Below, piece by piece: positions 36,171-46,931 of a stretch of DNA of 64,000 nt. Every line of letters starts with the position of its first letter. The first letter of the stretch is position 1. The DNA is from Terebella lapidaria. Taxonomy: Eukaryota > Annelida > Polychaeta > Terebellida > Terebellidae. The position numbers and the translations under genes are program-made. The notes under the pieces are model-generated. The model saw nothing but the letters and a program-made list of their open reading frames with translations. It was not told where the DNA came from and did not search any database. The stretch is taken from positions 13,367,667 to 13,431,666 of the forward strand of contig OX424568.1 in assembly GCA_949152475.1 (NCBI GenBank). The letters are read 5' to 3'.

Positions 36171-36599
36171 AATGTGCTCGATATACGAAGCGTCAGTGTT
36201 TTACACACTTTTATATCGCTCTATATATTATGCTAATATTGTTGTGAATAAATACAAAGTGGTACAGCTGTTTTACCATTTAAGTACCAGGAATAAAAAG
36301 GATTGCACCTGTATAGAATACATGACATATGGACGATTTTGCATCGAAGTGCTTGTAATATACATTGCGTGGTGCATGGTTGGTTATGGTGAGTCTAGTT
36401 GATACTTGTATACCACGTGTTGAATTGAATTGAACTGAATGTGTATATTTCAGACACAAGGTCCATATTTGAACAAGAATAAAAACAGAGGATATGCCCA
36501 CATAAATGTGTGCCAAAGATGTACATAAATCATGACAACCGAAACAATTGCACATTAAACAGACCGCCTAAGATACATGCAGTTGTAAAAATCTCGTGC
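36171..36599. repeat. Duplicated flank matching 3945-4165
   Basis: AATGTGCTCGATATACGAAG through TGGTGCATGGTTGGTTAT (about 36171-36400) parallels 3950-4160 in the same orientation. Together with the preceding element it forms a partial extra copy of the left-arm intergenic DNA. The ORFs here are not conserved proteins. Confidence 0.55.
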
Positions 36600-37573
36600 A
36601 GATGGCTAGTAAAGTAATGTTTGCATATGAATATTTGTAGATTTAGATACCAAAGCTTTTTCATATCTAACAGTCGCCTGAACATATTAAAAAAGTGCAG
36701 ATTATTGACGAGTTCTATATGTCTTCTTAGCCACATTCCACAAACCTGGACTTTTTTTTTTTTTCATTCAATGAAATGTTTTTGTTTTCCACTCATCATC
36801 CATATTGGTTTCTCAAAAAACAGTACTTCACTCACCCGGAAGTTTTCTTTCTAATCTCAATCACCCCGTAGAGCACATAAAACCTTCATTTCTGCTGATC
36901 TGTTGCTTGCTCGTTGTCGCAATAATGTCAAATGTATTTTGTTTCATAGAAATTATCTGGAATAAAATGAATGGACTTTTTTTCTACTATTCAAAATGTA
37001 AATTCCAAGTATGCAAGGTTCATAGTAGGGTGATTACCATGATATATAACCATATTTTCAGCATGTGTTGATTTTCACGCACAAACAGCAGATAATACAC
37101 AGATTTCATAATACACAGTCATTATGTACTGCAATTCCCTGGTAAGCGAAAGTAACAATTCAGAACACACATATTTCTAAGCTGCCCAAAAATTCACATT
37201 CACGTTACTGGTTTTTCTTCGCAAAGTGAGCAAACAAACATTCATATTTTTGCACATGATTTTTTTCTGTAAATTTATTATATACATGTATATTAGGAGC
37301 ATGAAATATTTTTGGCATGACAATTTTGTAATTGGGCTACATTCGAAGCAGGGACTCTGTAGACACCCCTACATCATTCGATCTATAATTACTATATGTG
37401 TATCAACATGATCAATGAATTCCATATTTTGTTTTACACTTGTATTGTTGTAATTACTAATTGTAATCGATGCATAGGTCATATATATTATTGGAGGGAA
37501 TAATAAAGTGAGATAATCAGATCGGGTATATGACATTCAAAAAGCAATATACCAAATTCACATAATGGACATT
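36600..37573. repeat. Downstream flank of copy B, paralogous to the flank of copy C
   Basis: Segments such as TTTTCCACTCATCATCCATATTG near 36785 and TCTGCTGATCTGTTGCTTGC near 36890 match the reverse complement of 61630-61760, downstream of copy C. Bases 37340-37420 match the conserved downstream block of copies A and C. No gene is seen. Confidence 0.55.
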
Positions 37574-37637
37574 TTTATTGGACTGATGTACATGATTCAT
37601 ATCTTATTTCATGGTGCTGATGCCCTCGAAACTCTCC
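37574..37637 (-). other. 3'-UTR exon and polyadenylation signal of copy B
   Basis: An acceptor AG (37639-37638 on the minus strand) precedes GGAGAGTTTCGAGG, the same start as the last exon of copies A and C. AATAAA lies at 37579-37574. The donor is probably the CA/GTAAGA site just after the stop codon, conserved in all three copies. Confidence 0.6.
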
Positions 37638-37817
37638 CTGAAAATTATAAAAGAAATGAACACTACCAATTTAAATATATCTCAGTTCCACGCACCAAGG
37701 AAATCACATGAATGTCACAGGCGCTCAGTTTTGTGTTTCATAATTTGTATACAGGGGAATTTAGGAAATATTTGACGAGCTTTGTTCTTACTGTGAGTTA
37801 CTTCTTCATGTACATCT

Positions 37818-39678
37818 CTAGTCGCAGTTGGATTCCACTTTGACATAATGGTCCAGTTTGTCGAATTGGTGGAGTCCCCCAGCTTCGCTGGATGCGCTGT
37901 GATGCCAGCAGAGACTCGCACCACTGGGGCGGTCATTGTTGATGTCCACACCAGCACAACCAGCGTCACATGCGCAGGCGCTCAGGCAGTCATGTACCGT
38001 GGTGTACTGGGACTTCTCGGCGGCTCCCAACTTGTGGTTGTCCTCGTAGAATCGCCAGTCCGCGGCACAGTCAGCTGCACATGCATCATATAAATATGAA
38101 CATATTGATACTTATATCCTACATTTATTAGCCTATATGCCAAATGCATGTATATTGATAACCATGTACACAGACTTACGTGCTCCAGGGAGACAGCTCT
38201 CTGGTCGCCTGGCGTGTTTGACACCTGGTCCAACTTTGTCGTTGTTCACGCGGTCATCATTGAAGAACCAGCAGAGATTAGCACCAGGATTTTCATCAAT
38301 GTCAACCCCCGTACAGCTCGAATCCAAAGTACAGTGGATCAGACAATCCCACTGGCTGGAGTAAGATTTACTACTGGCTCCAATGGCATTCGTGTCGACG
38401 AGCAAGTTCCACTGGTTGCAAGCGGCTGTGTACATGTATACATATGTATAAGTGGCTCAAGTCATTTTTTCACCTTTTGCTGACATTCTCGTATTGTGCA
38501 GTATAGTCCGATAATATACTACACATTGCACTGTTCATGCGTCGTGTTTCACTATCAAATGTCAATTGTTTCAGCTATCATGAGGGCTGGAGGGAGCAGA
38601 CCTTATGTGTGAAATGGTTGCGAGTTCTTGCTTTCCCGATGTCAAGGGAGTGATCAAGCATTTCCAACTATGTTGACAGTAACTCAGTTTCATTGGAACG
38701 TTATTTTGAAGTACACGTTGTGCATTTCCCTAAATAGGTTCATAAGTACACTTGTTAGGTATGTCACCCAAACCTCATTTCACATTAGCATAATGTGGCA
38801 GGTCCGGCATGCGTTCGTCCTACAATAATGATTCAGTCTGCCATTGTCACCCTCATCCTACTAGTTCAAATGTAAATGTCACACTTATCCCACTAAAGTG
38901 AAGATACATTAAATGTTATCTTTGAGTGTTTCCTAATGCTGTAACCCACACCAGGGTGTCAGTGAACACACCAGGGTGTCCTTAAACACTGCCACTTTAG
39001 CCAGAAAATCATTGACGTAGTTTGCTCACTACAGTAAATTTCTTCGGTATCCTTTATAGCCTTTTTTTCCTTTATAGCCTTTTTTCCCTTCATAGCCTTT
39101 TTTCCTTTAAAACCTTTTTCACCCCAACTATATTGGGATAAACAGAAATAGGAGAAACGTCTTCTTGAAATTTTGCATGCCGATGATAAAATTGTGTCAT
39201 TGTCCTCTGAACTTTTGTTTTTCAGAATGTCGAATTTCACTCGGAAATGAAATTGGTGATTTTTCTTATCTTTTCAAAGAGTGTTATTCACTTTAGAAAT
39301 TTCAACATCTCCTTCGGTGAGACCCCTCAATGGAATCTTTTGAAATTTTGCCTGATGATATCATACAACAACCAATACTTTAGTGTTTTGATTTCCTTTG
39401 AATGTTGCATTTTTTGTAGAGGTGTAGAGGTGTGAGATGAATTGTCTTTATACAAACGGTAAAACATCATGACCACGAAAAAATGCTTTTAGAAAGATGC
39501 AGTTATCACCAATAACTCAATTACAAATGTGTTGGCTTTGTAGACATGATACTAGATTGCATTTCATGCATCAACATTATCTACTAGTTGAACGCGTTCA
39601 CATTCAGGAACAATTAGTATTTTACATACCATTTGCGTAGGCGCAAAGTGCCAATACAGTCGTCAAAACCGCCAACAT
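37818..39678 (-). CDS. Copy B: secreted protein with two tandem cysteine-rich (PAN/Apple-like) domains, 183 aa
   Basis: Three coding exons read 39678-39630 (49 nt), 38425-38180 (246 nt) and 38074-37818 (257 nt, TAG stop), with phase-1 introns and donors GTATGT and GTAAGT. The spliced frame is 183 codons. Residues 1-16 (MLAVLTTVLALCAYAN) are a signal peptide, so the product is secreted. Domain 1 (exon 2) has six cysteines in the order C, CLIHC, C, LCW, C. Domain 2 (exon 3) has the same layout with one extra cysteine (CLSACACDAGC). Both share C-x-GVDI and LCW, so one domain arose by exon duplication. The layout resembles PAN/Apple domains, but the family is not certain. A TATA box lies about 90 bp upstream and a 3'-UTR exon downstream. 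Substrate or partner is unknown. Confidence 0.8.
39045..39125 (-). repeat. Short minisatellite in intron 1 of copy B
   Basis: The unit CCTTTATAGCCTTTTTTC of about 17-18 bp is repeated four to five times. Read on the minus strand it gives a lysine-rich pseudo-frame (KGKKAIKEKKAIK), which accounts for the open frame at 38959-39240. It is not a gene. Confidence 0.75.
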
Positions 39679-39764
39679 TTTCACGATTCTGCTGATGTAC
39701 TGGTTGTTCTGGAGTGCTGTGGTGCTGCTGGTCTGGGGTGCTTCGAAACTGAGTGGATATGCTG

Positions 39765-39772
39765 TATTTATA
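39765..39772 (-). promoter_or_regulatory. TATA box of copy B
   Basis: TATAAATA on the minus strand lies 87 bp upstream of the start codon, within a segment (CCTTATAAATACAGC, then CCACTCA) shared with copy C. Confidence 0.7.
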
Positions 39773-42700
39773 AGGCTGATGTGTTCTGAAAAAACTGGTC
39801 GTGAGGCTTTGTTTTTGAAAGAGGCATAGCTTTCATCAAAGAGATATGTGAAATGTATCTATCCCATTCAACAATATGTCCATTTATGGCTATTCAGCAT
39901 GATGACTGTAATGTTAAATTAGGCATGCTTTTTAGCGAGTGAAACCAAAGCTGTATATCAACCAAATAAAAGAAAAATAGATACAAAAGGTGAACAAATA
40001 TCTACACTAACATAATAAAACATAGTACCAAGGATCCTGTAGCTTGACGGCATTTCATTTGTTCTATCAAAGTTTACACTGTGAAAATGTTTGCAGTGCC
40101 AAGGATATAGCTTGTTCGACCTCACTTTTAGTAAACCTAAAGCACAATGATCATTGCATCATATATCAATAGACAAAATGAAAAACAAAAATGAAAAAGT
40201 GCTAGAAACCTTATTGGAGAAGTTTATATTTTCAAACCACAAAGTCCAAAAACTACAGTTTTTCCACTTCCCATTTTGACCTTTAAGGTCCCACCACTCA
40301 AAACCACCACTTAAATGTCTTTATGGGTTCTCATTTTGATGTGCCATCATCTAAGCGCTAAGTAAGAGCATCCTAAATGTACTGCAATTGTTTTGTTGTT
40401 ATATGGTTTAAAACACATCATTAATTTATAGTCAATATAACTCATACATGTCCCAAGTGCACATGTCAGGAGTCGAAATTTACAAAAAATATTTTAAACA
40501 GGTTCTACGGAATTAGATCTGAAATTGTGTGCAGTTCAATCAAAAATACAACAACAAGTCTAAAGATACCAACAAAATATCCTATAATGGCATGCTACTT
40601 CATGGCACAAATACTATTTTCGAACCTTGCGATGAGCTGCAATAATTTTATCCAAATTAAACTTCTGAAAAATTATTTCTCATTTGCATCAAGGTTGTGT
40701 TTATTTTTGTATGTCTCAATTTAATGGAATAATGTCTGTCTCAACAACGATACAAATATATATATCAACATTTGCAGAAGCTACACTGCAGATCAGTTTC
40801 CTATCTACGAAATATCACTCAATATTTTGGTTACATTGTTCATTTCAGGTATTCTCAAAATAATACATTTTATTATTAAATTTCAGTGATCTCCCACACC
40901 CGATGTATGATCCTGTGATAGCAGCACACAAAACTTTTTTTGTGAAGTTGAAAGTTCCATTATGTCTATTACAGGAATAGACTATTGATTATAGGAAACA
41001 TTTATGTAGATACTATTGGCAATCTACCAATCATCTAACATGTCATAAGAGTCATTGCTCCCTATCAGTCAACGGAGGAAAAAACATCGAATTCAGGTCT
41101 ACTTGTAATGATTCCATATTGAAAATTATATACGTTTCATTTTTTTTTTCAAATGTGATATGAACTTAATTATTTTTACTCAAATTTATGTCATTGCAAA
41201 ACATAGTTAGGTCTGTCAAAATAACATTATTGAATAATCCACTGGGCGTTTTTTTTTCGAAATTCACCTCAAATGCCCTTGAGTGTTTAAGGTTATGTTA
41301 CCGCAAAATATGTAAGTCAGCCATTATATTCCAAACTTCAGAATAAATAGCTTTCATCAATATTACAATCTGAACAATTGCTGGTGTCCTGCAGGACCAC
41401 TGGTCTTCATTCACTATTCAGTTAGTTTACACCATGTATGCTGGCAGGTTTGTGGACCAGTTATATCCATAAAACTGCTGGGCATTCTGTGTGCATGCCA
41501 TGACATTTTATATTATAAATCATGTGTGTATTTTAGCGATGTGATGCAGCTGTTCAAATAGTTGCAGCACTTACCAGCTTGTTTCATATATGTTTATCAA
41601 TAAATTATATTTTTGAAGTGACGTGGGAGGTGCACAAGTGTCTTATGTTTTATGCTAAGTCGAGCGTGCATGATAGTGGAGGAACGCGCATATCTAACAG
41701 CGGATTCATTAATACGGGTTTACCATTTTTTCTCTCAGTTCATTCCACCCCGCACAGTGCTTGACCATTGAGAGCATCCGAATATTATCTACATTGGTAC
41801 ATACTGGCATCTAGTGAATAATCGTACTTGTTGGAGGGAGCGTCATTGTATTCCCTCGTAAATCAGAATATTTCTCCAAATGATATAAATTTCATTTTCT
41901 TTGGTTATGTAAATTAATGCACGATATCAGTTAGCATCAATTGCTAAACTCGCTTGATAACACTAAGGTATTTCTATTACACAAGAACAAACCGGATAAG
42001 CATGCTCGCATACATGCTTGCTTGATTACCTGTGCGACAGACAATGCAGTAGTTACGTCTGTCCAGTTCATTCATAAACATACAACTTGTACCAGAATGT
42101 CTGAGGCTGATACCGAAATTGATTTAAGATCACACCCCTCTTTACATATGATATACTAGTAATGACTAAACTCATAATAACCAACCATGCACCATGTAAA
42201 ATCAAATTACGAGCACTTTCAAACGAAATTCGTCCATACGTCATGCATTCTCGACATGTTCAATTTTAAACTGGTGGTTTCATCATAATTTCACAATATC
42301 AAATATAACGAATCTGCGGAACATTATACTGGCGTACCGATAACACCAAATCAGAGTGAAATACGAGCAGAGTTACATGCACAGTTACATGCATGTACAC
42401 ATACCTTTCATGAATACAGTTGATCTACAAACTAGATTTGTTTTTTTTTTATTACGCAAAGCCTATGGGATCCATTGAAATCCTTCCAAACATGTGATTA
42501 GGCACACCTGTTTCAACTTGAAACATAGTTACATATTTTCACAATGCATATAAATTTTATAGATAGACACAAACCTACAGAAGGATGTGAAGCCATATGC
42601 ATAGTTAGGATAACATCAATGGCCCTGTACCTTTCCAGCGGATGTTCGGGTTGGCTTTTGTTTAGAATATAACTAGTCAAAATTACCATGAGCTTTGTAT

Positions 42701-44361
42701 GCAATGGTTGATTCTCTTGAGGTTCACCATTCGAGATCCTCTAGGTCAATTTCACATTTGCAAAATGATTAGATTATTTCGTCTATACTCATATTTCATA
42801 CTCAGTATTATCTGGAATGATTGTGTCTGTCTTAGGAGCTCTGTTTGCAATGACATAACATGAGTGAATATTCAACGTCAATGTCTGTTCAAGGTCAAGC
42901 GAACGGATGATTATATGCAATTTTGAGTATTCTATAGCCACGAACTCTCATCTCAAGTTTTCCGTGCCCTATAGCCATTTCACACATGTTCATATATAAA
43001 TAACGATCACCTTGAGTAATCACTTATCTCAGGTCGATTTTGGGGTCACCAAAATACTCACAATGTATGACCTGTATGACGACAATGTATGATCATTTTG
43101 TTCATGATACAAACCTGGTCCCAAATATGAAGCTGGCGATAATAGAGATCTAAGTTGAACGTTCTGAACATGTTACTATGCACGAAACCAGAAGAAGGCG
43201 ATCACACTGAAAGTGATAACTACATTTGGTGAATTATAGACAATTGATTGGCTGCCAAATTCGTGGAAATCATTGAATAAAAAACACTGAGGGAATCACT
43301 GAGGCAAATGGACAGACATGTGATGTAAAAAAAAATCAATCATGACAAATTTTAGCAAACCATTTGGGCGGTAATAGTAAATCTACAACTCCCAGGTACT
43401 GGGCACCTTGGCATATAACTTATCCAGTAGCATAGTCACGATCAAAAACCATTGAATTTGTTCAGACAAAATTCATGTTTCAGTGAGGGGCCATCTAAAA
43501 TGGCTGTGCTCCATATTTCATGGCTAGCCTATATTGTCCGATGATTTACCATTATTTCAGTCAACAAGCAACATGGCCTATTTTGTTGATCTGGAAACTG
43601 ATTTGCATATCTCACTAGAGATGTTACTGGTTTAGTATCCATTAAGGATACAAATAGAATGGGTGAAAATATCGAAATGATATACGAGAAAATTATGAAC
43701 CATAATCTGAAGAGAACATCACAGAGAAGATGCCTGATTTTGTAGCTTTGCAATTCTTGTGAGGCTATTGTGAGATATGTTCTGTGTTTGAACAGCAAAT
43801 TATATGTTACACATGGGAGTAAAACGATTTGTTGATACTATTAGCAATATTGGGTGAATGCAAATGGTGAGAAGGTATGGCTCGACGATATGGGGCCAAA
43901 ACATAAACGTTTACTAACATAAACGTACCAGTGTCATTCACACAACAACCGTGTGGAAATCATTTTAACCATGGTGACAGATGTTACAGGCTCGGAATCA
44001 CATTCAGTGAGGTTCTAATCAGACATTCATGTATGCGAGCAGTGTATCCGGTAGGTTATTGTGTAATCATAATACCTAGGGGTACTCAATTTGAGCTATG
44101 AACACAGATTTGAACTGATTTGTTATCTTTACATTTTGCGAGTATATACTACACTTTCATGCATTCATACAGCTCCTGGAATGTTTTTAGGGTCACATAA
44201 AAACATTTTGCCATGACATCGCGTCTGTCATCCTTTGTTTGCCATCAGCGTAGACCGCTTACATTTTTTCAATTTTAAAGTTTATGGTCTGGCTGTCGGA
44301 ATGCGAGATGACGGCATCAGTTTGGATTCATTCCACTTACTAGTCAATTTATTAATCCTTC
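39773..44361. other. 5' flank of copy B, right-arm half of the divergent intergenic region
   Basis: No gene is supported. Almost the whole stretch parallels 1250-6920 in inverted orientation. About 790 bases at 43310-44100 have no counterpart in the left arm; 43870-44230 recurs in the same orientation at 62250-62640. Short frames such as 43529-43798 lack any domain. Confidence 0.55.
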
Positions 44362-44365
44362 ATAA

Positions 44366-45002
44366 TGTGGCGATTTTGCCCTAAGTTCACGGCAGGTGAC
44401 TGTGTAAACACATAACTCATTTATACGTCCTTTTCCGTCTTGGCCTACTCGGTTCGAGTGTGCGTTGCTTGGCGACGCTCGTGATTGTGTACACTCCAGT
44501 AAACTATAACAATGGTTTGTATACGCTGCGCGTGCTGGCTCGGCTTTCTGGTGTATTATATATACACTGGGAAACGCTCGATCGAGGAGTCTGTCCGAGA
44601 GAGAGCGGAGAGGCAGCACGCAGAGCGCGCCATGTGCTTTGCGTCCCTGTCTTTCGAGTAGAGGCCCGTGGGGGCCCTAGGGACAGATTCCATTGGGGGG
44701 CCCGGGCTGGGGGAGACGAGCTGCTGACTCGGGGGCGCAAGCCCTGTGGATCGCCAGTTCTCCCCTTTCCCGGGACGAGGTGACGGAGGCTCTGGCAGAC
44801 CGTCGGGCTGGTGCAGAGTTCTATCTCTGTGACAGTGCCTTCGGCGAGACCGGCCAGCAACATGCCCACGTGTACGTGCTCCGTGGAGCCGCTCCATGGC
44901 TCCTCGGACTCTACACACGGCTACATTACCATAACGAATGTATAATGTGCATGTTGTAGATAAGGTGATGATGATGATATGTGTTATGTTGTGATGTATG
45001 AC
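44366..45002 (+). repeat. 5' LTR region of G2
   Basis: It starts TGTGGCGATTTTGCCCTAAG and is identical to 53876-54512. It contains the TATA region GTATTATATATACACTGG near 44563. Its first part is related to, but clearly diverged from, the G1 LTR. Confidence 0.88.
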
Positions 45003-46923
45003 AACATCACAACATACGCCGCGCCCGCCCAGGCCCAGAATGAGTCCGTGGCAAGCGGCACTCTTCCGTGGGACGTCTCCGGACGTCCGGAATCGAGCGC
45101 CAACTACTGCGGGCACTTCTGGACAGGCAGACCAGCAGTACCAGATGCCACTCCCGGCCGGGTGGGCTCCCTCGCGAGCCTCCGGCATGGGCTCTGGTCG
45201 GTCCGCACCGGGTGATGTGGTAGACCAGCTCGCCGACGCGCTTGGTGAGCTGGCCCCCAGAGGGCGCTATGACCGCGCCCGGTCGCCCCATCAGGGACGA
45301 TCTGACCGGCGGAACCGCTCCCCTTCTCCGCAGACACGAGGCCACTCGGGGCCTTTGTCGGAGAGGGAGAGGTGGCTGATATCCGAGGCGCTTGAACACT
45401 TCAAGCAGAATCAGTCATGTCTGAGCGTCGATCCGTCGGCCGCTTATAGTTCAGGGATATCCGGGCCGCCGGCCCCTCCCTCAGTTTTACCGAGTCCGCC
45501 GGCGCCGGTGGTCCCCGCAATGGGATCCGCGCCCGCTCCGCGACTCGGGGGTACCACGTTGGCGACCGTGTCGACCGTTCCGACAGCCGGAGCGCAAGCC
45601 ACGTGGTCGGCGTACCCTGGCATGCAATATGTGCCGGGCGGGCAGTGGCAGCAGGTGGCTCCGGCCCCCAGCTACATTAGCTATGCTACCCCACCTGGAG
45701 CTTACCCAGTAAGTTCGGTGGGAGCCCCGTCCGCACCTATTCAGGGTGCGCCCATGGGAAGTATGGTTCCGGCAGCGAGCGTACCCTATCCAGCTCCTAC
45801 CTCCGCGGCGGGTGGGTCTGCATCTGCGGACTCCGCCATTGAAGCGGGTGGCAGCCGCACGTTGCCTGCGTACACGGAAGACCCCGGAGCGGGATCCGCC
45901 CGTCGGTTCCGGTCCCCTAACTACCAGGGACCCGACCAGTCATCTTGGCGGAAGCGCTTTAACGGGGATAACGCCGACTTGGAGGACTATCTACTCCAAG
46001 TATGGCGCACGGCCGTGTACGAAGGATGGACCCAGGCGGAAGCCGGACACATCCTATCCGGGAGCCTAGAGGGGAAGGCTCTCCGGGTGATGCAGTGTCT
46101 GCCGGTGGGGACAGTAACTTTTGGCGAGGTTGCCCGTCAACTTCGTTTGCTGTTCACGCCGACGACCAACAGGCGGCAGTTTGAACGGGAGTTCAAAGCG
46201 CGGATCCGCCTACCGACTGAGTCCGTGACAGAGTATGCGTTTAACCTGCGCATACTCGGCCGGAGAGCTTATCCGGATATGGAAGCCAGTCGGTTTGAAC
46301 CGATGCTAATCGATCAATTCATCGATGGCCAGCCATACCATTTAGCCTACGGGCTGGCCACCAATGAAAAGCGATCGATGGAGGAGGCAATTGACTCCGC
46401 CCTTGCGTTGGAGGTAGCTGTCCGTTCCAGACAGCCGCCTCCGGCCCCGACTGTCCCCACGCAAGCGGCGGCTCCGCCTCCTGCCCAAGCATCGCAGGTC
46501 ACCCCGTGGCGGGCCCCGGTTTACCCGGAGCCCACCAGGGAACCTAACCCGCAGTGGGTTAGTGCGCCGGCACCCTCCGCAAGGATGCCCGCACAGGCGG
46601 CACCGGTTGCCGCGCCGTCCTCATCTCCGGATGAGTACGACTATGACGAGTATGATTTCAGCGCTGCGCAGATGATTGCGTACTGCGCTGGGATCGACAC
46701 TCCGGGGCCCGCTGAATGCTGTGCGTTCACATCCGGACCAGCTCAGAACCGTCCCTGTTATTTCTGCGGAAAACAGGGACACTTTTGGCTGAAGTGTCCG
46801 GAGTTGTTGGAACGCTTGCGGGCACGCGGATACCAGGGGGTCCTCCCCAGTCCGCGCCGGAGTAACTACTCTCGGCCTGGTCCCGCGGGACAACAGGGCC
46901 GTCCCTCACGGCAGGGAAACTGA
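44998..46923 (+). CDS. gag: gag frame of G2
   Basis: A 641-codon open frame ends in TGA at 46921-46923. The first 300 residues are Pro/Ser/Ala-rich and low in complexity. A capsid-like part follows (SSWRKRFNGDNADLEDYLLQ; LRLLFTPTTNRRQFEREFKA; FIDGQPYHLAYGLA). The C-terminus has an acidic stretch and one zinc knuckle near residue 586, CYFCGKQGHFWLKC, followed by a basic tail. In the family this protein forms the particle and packages element RNA. How much of its start is original cannot be told from this copy. Confidence 0.85.
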   Translation: MTTSQHTPRPPRPRMSPWQAALFRGTSPDVRNRAPTTAGTSGQADQQYQMPLPAGWAPSRASGMGSGRSAPGDVVDQLADALGELAPRGRYDRARSPHQGRSDRRNRSPSPQTRGHSGPLSERERWLISEALEHFKQNQSCLSVDPSAAYSSGISGPPAPPSVLPSPPAPVVPAMGSAPAPRLGGTTLATVSTVPTAGAQATWSAYPGMQYVPGGQWQQVAPAPSYISYATPPGAYPVSSVGAPSAPIQGAPMGSMVPAASVPYPAPTSAAGGSASADSAIEAGGSRTLPAYTEDPGAGSARRFRSPNYQGPDQSSWRKRFNGDNADLEDYLLQVWRTAVYEGWTQAEAGHILSGSLEGKALRVMQCLPVGTVTFGEVARQLRLLFTPTTNRRQFEREFKARIRLPTESVTEYAFNLRILGRRAYPDMEASRFEPMLIDQFIDGQPYHLAYGLATNEKRSMEEAIDSALALEVAVRSRQPPPAPTVPTQAAAPPPAQASQVTPWRAPVYPEPTREPNPQWVSAPAPSARMPAQAAPVAAPSSSPDEYDYDEYDFSAAQMIAYCAGIDTPGPAECCAFTSGPAQNRPCYFCGKQGHFWLKCPELLERLRARGYQGVLPSPRRSNYSRPGPAGQQGRPSRQGN

Positions 46924-46931
46924 ACTCGGAC

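Noticed and set aside
38959-39240. Lysine-rich minus-strand frame (KKAIK repeats)
   Set aside because: It is the translation of a short minisatellite inside intron 1 of copy B.
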